A stretch of 64,000 bases of DNA, taken from contig LSRY02000046.1 of NCBI GenBank assembly GCA_001643675.2, positions 434,001 to 498,000 on the forward strand. Reading direction: 5' to 3'. The DNA is from Monocercomonoides exilis (taxonomy: Eukaryota > Preaxostyla > Oxymonadida > Polymastigidae). The notes below the pieces were generated by a model. That model was not told the origin of the DNA. It ran no database searches and saw only the letters and a list, made by a program, of their open reading frames with translations. A program made the position numbers and the translations under genes. Each line of letters starts with the position of its first letter. Position 1 is the first letter of the stretch. This document shows, piece by piece, positions 58,801 to 64,000 of the stretch.

Positions 58801-61800
58801 TGATGGATCAAAAGCAGAAGGAGGAGGGGCACGGTGATGCTGGAAAGAGGAAGAAGAGGAAGACGGAAAAGAAGGGGAAAAGGGTGATGAGGAGGAAGAG
58901 TAGGATGAAGAATCAGAAAGGGAATATGATTGAGATGTGAGAGAGGAAGAAGAAACACTTCCAGATGAATCCTCGTTATAATCATAGAATGACTTGCTAG
59001 TTCTCAATCCATTTGCATTCTCCATAATAAATGGAATATTTCCTCCTTCTTTTGCACTTCTTTCTTTTCTTTTCTTTTCTTTGCCAATTTTCTTTTTATC
59101 TTTCTTCTGTTTTCCCATCAAATCATCCAGTTTATCTACAAAGTCGTCATCATCATCAAGCGCAATCACATCCATTGGATCAATCGATGAGAACAACAAA
59201 TGTGATTTTTCTCCTTCGTTCCCTCCACTTCCCCCATTTTTGAACATTTCTTCTTCTGCTTCGGCTTCTTCTTCTCTGCTTCCTTCTTTTCCTTTCTTTT
59301 CGCTTGCTGCTTTCTTCTTCAAATCCTTTTCACGCATTTTCAGCCATTCTGTCTCCTTCTCTCTTTCTCTTCCTCTCTCTTTCTCTCTCTCCCTCTCTTC
59401 TTCCTCTTCCTCCTTCCCCAGTTTCCCCTCTCTCGCCATCTGTGCATGCCTCAGCTGAATCCATCTTAGTCTTCTGTTTCTGAGTGAAGGAGCGTCTGTG
59501 CTTAGACAGAGAAGTGGAAGTGGATTAAACGCACGCTGCAGAATAAGCCTTGTTCGGGCAGAGGAATGTGGAAGGAGGGGGAAAGGCAAGGAATAAATGG
59601 ATGATGATGGATTCAAAGGATAAGAGGAAGAAAGCGAGGGGGGAAGAGGAGAGAAAGAGGGATGTGATGAAAGAAGATGATTTCGCGACAACGAAGAATA
59701 AAAATCATTTTTTGATGAATTTGAGCGTTTCGATTTTTTCTGGTGGAAAAGGTTGTTTATGCTTGTTGAATAAACAGTCAATGTTGAGTTGATCTGATTG
59801 AACTTTGAAGATTCTGACTGAAAACGAGGATACGATGAAGATGGCAGGCACGATGATTGAAGTAATTGGCATGTTTGTGTGGAAGATTGCCTGTTTATCG
59901 TTAATTCTCCGGTAGAATTAGGCAAATTCCACGTTTCGTCAGTCGTTTGTCTGCTGTTAATGTTCTTATTGGCTTCAATGCCATTCTCTAACTCAACTGC
60001 ATTGCTTCTGCTTTTCTTTTCTTTTTCCTCTTTTTCTTCTTCTTTTGCAATCTGATAAATGCTTTTCTCCATCTCTTCTTCTCTTTTCAGCATTTTTGCT
60101 GGTAACGAATGATTATCTTTTGTGAGGGAAACTGCCAAATGGATGTGCTGCATGTCAAATAGAACAAAAGGAGAGAAAGGAACAGAATCAAACACTTCCA
60201 ATGGAACTGAAATAGTTTGTCGAAAGCTCGCTGATGATGATGATGATAACAAAGAAGAAGAAGAAGAAGAGACTGCTTTTGAGTCTGCTTCATAAAAAGA
60301 CGATTGATGTGAATGATTAGCAACAGTTGCTGAAGACGGAAAAGTCATTGCTGAAAAGTTGAGTGGCTTGCGATGAAGCAAATGAACAGGCTGAACAGCA
60401 GACATGCTTTGAAACGAGGAGCGCTTGCGATGGTCCCAAGAAAGAGACACACGAAGTGCATTGAAAAAAATAGAAGCCGACAGAAAATTGAAAGAAAAAG
60501 TGGAAAATAACGAAGAAACAACAGAGGAAGAAGTAGAGGAAGAAGAAGTCGGCTGCAAAAGAGAACTTTCTGCTTGTTGATCAGACTCATTCTCTGTCTC
60601 TGTTTTGCATTCATTCGAATCTCCACTCTCTTCTCTTCTCTTCTCTTTCACGTCTTTTTCATCATCTGCCCTGTTTTGATGTCCATTTGCTTCATCATTT
60701 TCGCTGCCCTTTTCAATTTTTTGCATTTCATTCGCTTTCTTTCTCTTGTTTCCTGCTGCTTCCAACACATCCACAAGCTTCCCCAGCCACTTCAGCATCG
60801 TTCTGGCGGTGCGCAACGTGAGTGGAATGTTCAACGAGCCAAACAAAACACTCATCTGAATCGAAGTTATGCTGCGGAGTTGTGTGTTGTTGGTGAAGAG
60901 GAACTAAAAATTAGAGTTTTTTTAAAGGAAATGAAAATGAAAGGAAAAGAAAGAAAAGCAAAGAAATAAATAAATAAATGAAAAATGAAAAATGAAAAAT
61001 GAAAAATGAAAATAAAATGTTTATCAAATTATTTATGAAATGAAAAAAAATTAAGTTAAAACTCATAAAGTTTATTCGAAAATCAGCAAATTCTCTTTGA
61101 AAGCAAAACCACTGAAAGTTAAAAAAAAGTCTGTCATACTCTCACTTTCATTGGAAACGAAGGAATAAGTGGAATGCCTCCATCAATTGGCTCAAACAGC
61201 GGGCCGAACTGTGGCCAAAGGGAGTTTCTTCCTTCTTTTTCAGCTTCTTTCTCTTCTTCGTGTGATATTTGTCTGTATCTGAAATGTTTATGTCAATATT
61301 ACATTATTTCATTTTTTTATAAGAAATAAACAAATAAAGATAAATAAATAAATAAATGTCTATCAATATTGTGAATACCTCATCTGAACAAGCGATGCGG
61401 ATATTGAAGAGACAAGCAATTCCTTTCGATGAAATTTCTCAATTTTCCTTTGATTCCATTTTTCGGCAGTTGATATATCAGAAAGCTGATGTTATCGAAC
61501 GGGGAAATTTCATAAAACGGATAAATAATGAAACAAAAGATTTAGAATTGCAGGAAAGTTCAAAGAAAAACAATAAATAATCAAAATGCATAATTCTATT
61601 TGATTTATTTTTTCAAAATATTTTCATTTTGTTAACTTTTTGCACACATTCCAATTTGGATCAGTTGAATAAAGCCAAATATCTTTCATTTCGAAAATTA
61701 CGGCCCATGTTTTCGGAAGTGCAGTTGGAAGTTGTGAAAAACGGTTTGATGCAGGTGACGGCATTCTAACTGATATTTTGAGATTTTTTATCTCCAATCT

Positions 61801-62514
61801 AACATTTATTAAAATTTTGTTAATAAAATCGGGTAGATTGGTTGATAATAAAATCTGCTTTGATTCCTCTGTAATATCAAGAGTTTCAGATGTGCTACTG
61901 TTGTTTAATTCTTTATCTACTTTATTCTTTTGTTTTTGTTCTTTATATTCTTTTTCTTTTCTTTTCATTCGTTTTATTTCTCGTTTTTCGGTTTTCATTC
62001 TATCTTTAATCACTCTAGACAAAACTTCAGGCTTTAGAATTTCAGATTCTTCTCGAGGATCTGGTGGAGGCTCTAACGAAGCAAATGCATCAACATGCTC
62101 TATTGAGACAAGAACCGGCTCATGTTCAAATGAAGTCAAGGGAAGCTATCGATATAAAAGAAATACGTAAGTTATTTTTTATTTTCCTTTACAAACTCAA
62201 ACCCTCACAAAAATTCTGCTACATTTTGCACATTCCAAAAAAAATGGAATATTGAGAAGCTTTGTAATGTATTCACAGTTAATCTCTATTAAAAAGTTTA
62301 TTTCGGAAAAGCATTAGTGTTTAAAATTGATGTTTCAAATAATTTTAACCTGCATCCTGTATTACAGCTTTTCCAGATAAAATACTTATATCAACTGTTT
62401 TCGAATTATAATGAAGCAAAAATGGCTAATTTTTCATGAAAACAAATTAATATATAATGTTAAGCATATTATTGTGAATACTTCAAGATATTTTCCAATA
62501 AAACTCGAAATCAT
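48595..62514 (-). CDS. VPS13-like bridge lipid-transfer protein (Chorein N-terminus), 7-8 exons, about 4,270-4,290 aa
   Basis: Exons deduced by phase: 62514-62482, 62425-62350, 62285-62209, 62145-61637 (or 61648), 61278-61146, 60903-52474 and 52152-48595. The assembled N-terminus (MISSFIGKYLE, then PFLLHYNSKTVDISILSGKA, then LLNIPFFLE and LPLTSFEHEPVLVSIEHVDA) follows the Chorein_N pattern of a leading helix, the SLxxG strand, LPF, and P.W....PV...I. It continues with LLSTNLPDFINKILINVRLEIKNLKISV (quoted by its ends LPDF and KISV) and DIWLYSTDPNWN, matching the NLQVKI...IHIRYED and QTTD.YW landmarks. VPS13 proteins channel phospholipid between membranes at contact sites. The 8.4-kb exon mixes beta-strand islands (FGSLNIPLTLRTARTMLKWL) with very long Ser, Glu and Lys tracts. 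The C-terminal exon lacks an obvious VAB or PH domain; a distant ALPFRGF motif near 49800 may be the C-terminal helical region. The gene ends 144 bp from its upstream neighbour. Confidence 0.75.
52786..52911 (-). repeat. Coding poly-Ser tract (TCT/TCC repeat)
   Basis: About 35 consecutive Ser codons in the large exon of the VPS13-like gene, almost all TCT or TCC; the longest homopolymer in the window. Confidence 0.9.
60970..61012. repeat. GAAAAAT heptamer repeat in an intron
   Basis: Five tandem copies within the 242-nt intron 60904-61145 of the VPS13-like gene. Confidence 0.85.
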
Positions 62515-62658
62515 AAAACTATTTCATCTAATAAATTAATATGGGACAAAAGATTTTTTGAAAAAAATCACTTTTCTGATCTTTTTGGACATCATTTTTA
62601 TAATTCTGAATAAAAAAATGTTAAGATAAAATTATTACAATATTTATTTTTGAAAATG

Positions 62659-64000
62659 TTAAAAATCTTCCAATAATTCGTCCAATAACTTTATAACTTC
62701 GATCAATGAAAGCCTTTCATTTGGCTCATCTGCCCACATCTTTTCTATCACCTCAACCAATTTTTCTTCTCCTTCAATTTCTTCTGTCAGGGGTCGCACC
62801 CCATCCCTTATCATTTCCTGCGCTTCTTCTGCATTGCATTCACTCAAAGGCACTTCCCCTATTGACATCTCATGCAGAATCAGTCCAAGTGAAAAAACAA
62901 CTGCCTTTTCAATTCCCTCATCTCCCGCTTCAGGTGCCTTCCATCGCTTCATTTCTTCCTTCTGCTTTTCATCCTCCAGTTCTTTTGTTAAAACAAATAT
63001 TTCATTTGTTTCTTCTTCAACAAAGATAGTATAAGGGCACAACTGTCTAGCCATCATTTCCACTCTTTCGTCTCCAATTGATATCAAATGCTCAAATAGT
63101 TCTGCCACTGTTTTCACGACTTCCTTCCCATCAACAACATCCATCGCTCTTGTTCCCAATGTGAAACCACCTTGCACTGAATGAATCACCAAATGAAGTG
63201 TTTTCAGATTCTTTTTCTCCTTCTCGTGAAATGGTTTCTTTGCTGATATCACATTAAATGAATGAGATTGTGAAACTCCACAAACTGAAACATCTTCAGA
63301 AAATGGCAATGGCGATTCCAAATCTGGAAGATCATTTTCATTCAGCTCTTCATTGCTCATCGAAGGAGGCTCTGGAAGATCTTCGTCGTTGTCAATGAGA
63401 AGTGGAATTTGGCTTGTCATCCCTTCCAGCAGTGTAGATGGCATGTCACTCATCTCAAAGCTCCCTCCGCTGTTTTCCCTTCTTCTCCTCTCTATCTTCC
63501 CCATAATCTGCGCGTTTTCCATTCTCTCTTTCTCAACTGTCTTTTCTGATTCTCTCAGTTTCTTTCGCAGAAGCACAACCACCACAACAAACAAACCAAC
63601 AAAAATCACCAGAACAACAATGCACCCAATAAATGCAACAACTCCCCATTCAATTTTTTCCTCTCCTTCAAACACTTTTTCATCACCTTTTTGTTCATCC
63701 TCACTTCTGTTCATCAGAATAAATGTCTGTGTTGATGAAGGAGATTCTTCATTCCCAAATAAAATACGCACACTCACCTCAACATCATTTCCACAGCTGC
63801 TGATAAGATCTTTTGCCACACTTCCTTCAACTTCTCTTTCTGACAAAAACCCACTTGAATCAAAATCGTATTTTTCAATCTCCTTCTCTTCTCCTTTTCT
63901 CCTCACAACTGAGAATAACAAATTGCATGGAATAAGAAGCGATCCTTTAAATGTCAGCTTCATTCTATTCGCCTCTTCTTTTGCTTCCACACTCTCCAAT
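62659..64000 (-). CDS. C-terminal part of a membrane-anchored surface protein with degenerate kinase tail (N-terminus beyond window)
   Basis: Open to the right edge; 446 residues visible. An outer beta-rich segment with a Cys (ISSCGNDVEVSVRILFGN) leads to one membrane span at 119-144, then a basic stop-transfer RKKLRESEK. The cytosolic part has an acidic linker and, at about 265-446, the C-lobe of a protein kinase fold: RWKAPE (352-357, subdomain VIII), FSLGLILHEMSIGEVPL (369-385, subdomain IX) and EPNERLSLIEVIKLL (426-439, subdomain XI). No HRD, DFG or Gly-loop is present and the subdomain IX Asp is replaced, so it should be a pseudokinase. This layout is that of oxymonad beta-helix surface proteins, whose broken outer modules occur at 21.7, 29.3 and 31.2 kb. 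Confidence 0.72.
   Translation of the reverse strand, partial: LESVEAKEEANRMKLTFKGSLLIPCNLLFSVVRRKGEEKEIEKYDFDSSGFLSEREVEGSVAKDLISSCGNDVEVSVRILFGNEESPSSTQTFILMNRSEDEQKGDEKVFEGEEKIEWGVVAFIGCIVVLVIFVGLFVVVVVLLRKKLRESEKTVEKERMENAQIMGKIERRRRENSGGSFEMSDMPSTLLEGMTSQIPLLIDNDEDLPEPPSMSNEELNENDLPDLESPLPFSEDVSVCGVSQSHSFNVISAKKPFHEKEKKNLKTLHLVIHSVQGGFTLGTRAMDVVDGKEVVKTVAELFEHLISIGDERVEMMARQLCPYTIFVEEETNEIFVLTKELEDEKQKEEMKRWKAPEAGDEGIEKAVVFSLGLILHEMSIGEVPLSECNAEEAQEMIRDGVRPLTEEIEGEEKLVEVIEKMWADEPNERLSLIEVIKLLDELLEDF

Noticed and set aside
61356-61580. Plus-strand frame of 74 codons inside a VPS13-like intron
   Set aside because: It overlaps a candidate minus-strand microexon and has no recognisable motif; a real nested gene is possible but unsupported.
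1-64000. CRISPR arrays, operons or bacterial signals
   Set aside because: No direct repeats with regular spacers were seen, and spliceosomal introns show the DNA is nuclear eukaryotic.

Overview
The window looks like nuclear DNA from a unicellular eukaryote. Genes carry short GT-AG introns (mostly about 45-360 nt), intergenic DNA is very AT-rich, and purine/pyrimidine triplet runs (GAA/TCT) are abundant. TAA, TAG and TGA all behave as stops. Surface proteins with right-handed beta-helix signatures (CG....PC.T), a membrane anchor and a kinase-like tail, next to Kelch/Cys-rich receptors, suggest a metamonad, most likely an oxymonad (Monocercomonoides/Blattamonas type). That placement is inference; no rRNA or marker gene is present.

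Layout. The left flank (1-9.1 kb) is ordinary gene space: a prominin/Tweety-like membrane protein (minus, cut by the edge), an R3H-domain nuclear protein (minus), an importin-alpha-like armadillo protein (plus, 6 exons resolved by phase) and a lineage-specific helical protein (minus, 3 exons). From about 9 to 36 kb lies an accessory zone of transposons, MITEs and decayed genes. A 15-bp perfect inverted repeat with an 8-bp target duplication (one T different in a T-run) brackets 11657-26339. This 14.7-kb stretch holds a decayed hAT transposase at its right end, plus broken copies of coiled-coil and beta-helix genes. Another 1.08-kb element with 8-bp target duplications splits a second, dead copy of the helical gene (26.7-29.1 kb), yet that dead copy carries a 788-bp block that appears identical to the live gene 20 kb away. 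Next come two beta-helix pseudogenes, telomere-like repeats and a DDE_4-type transposase.

From 36.7 to 64 kb the window returns to gene space: a tRNA-like Pol III unit, a Kelch plus Cys-rich multi-pass receptor (minus, 2 exons), a second hAT-type element (42091-45684, perfect 8-bp target duplication) that encloses a spliced non-transposase gene, a giant VPS13-like lipid-transfer protein (minus, 62514-48595, about 4,270-4,290 residues, with very small first exons) and the C-terminal half of a surface protein with a degenerate kinase tail (minus, cut by the right edge).

How they fit: importin-alpha-like transport, the R3H protein and the VPS13-like protein are housekeeping. Kelch, prominin-like and beta-helix proteins form the cell-surface set. 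The middle is a transposon nest that appears to accumulate and shuffle gene pieces. Intron positions were deduced by eye from GT/AG sites and reading-phase continuity; none is supported by transcripts.
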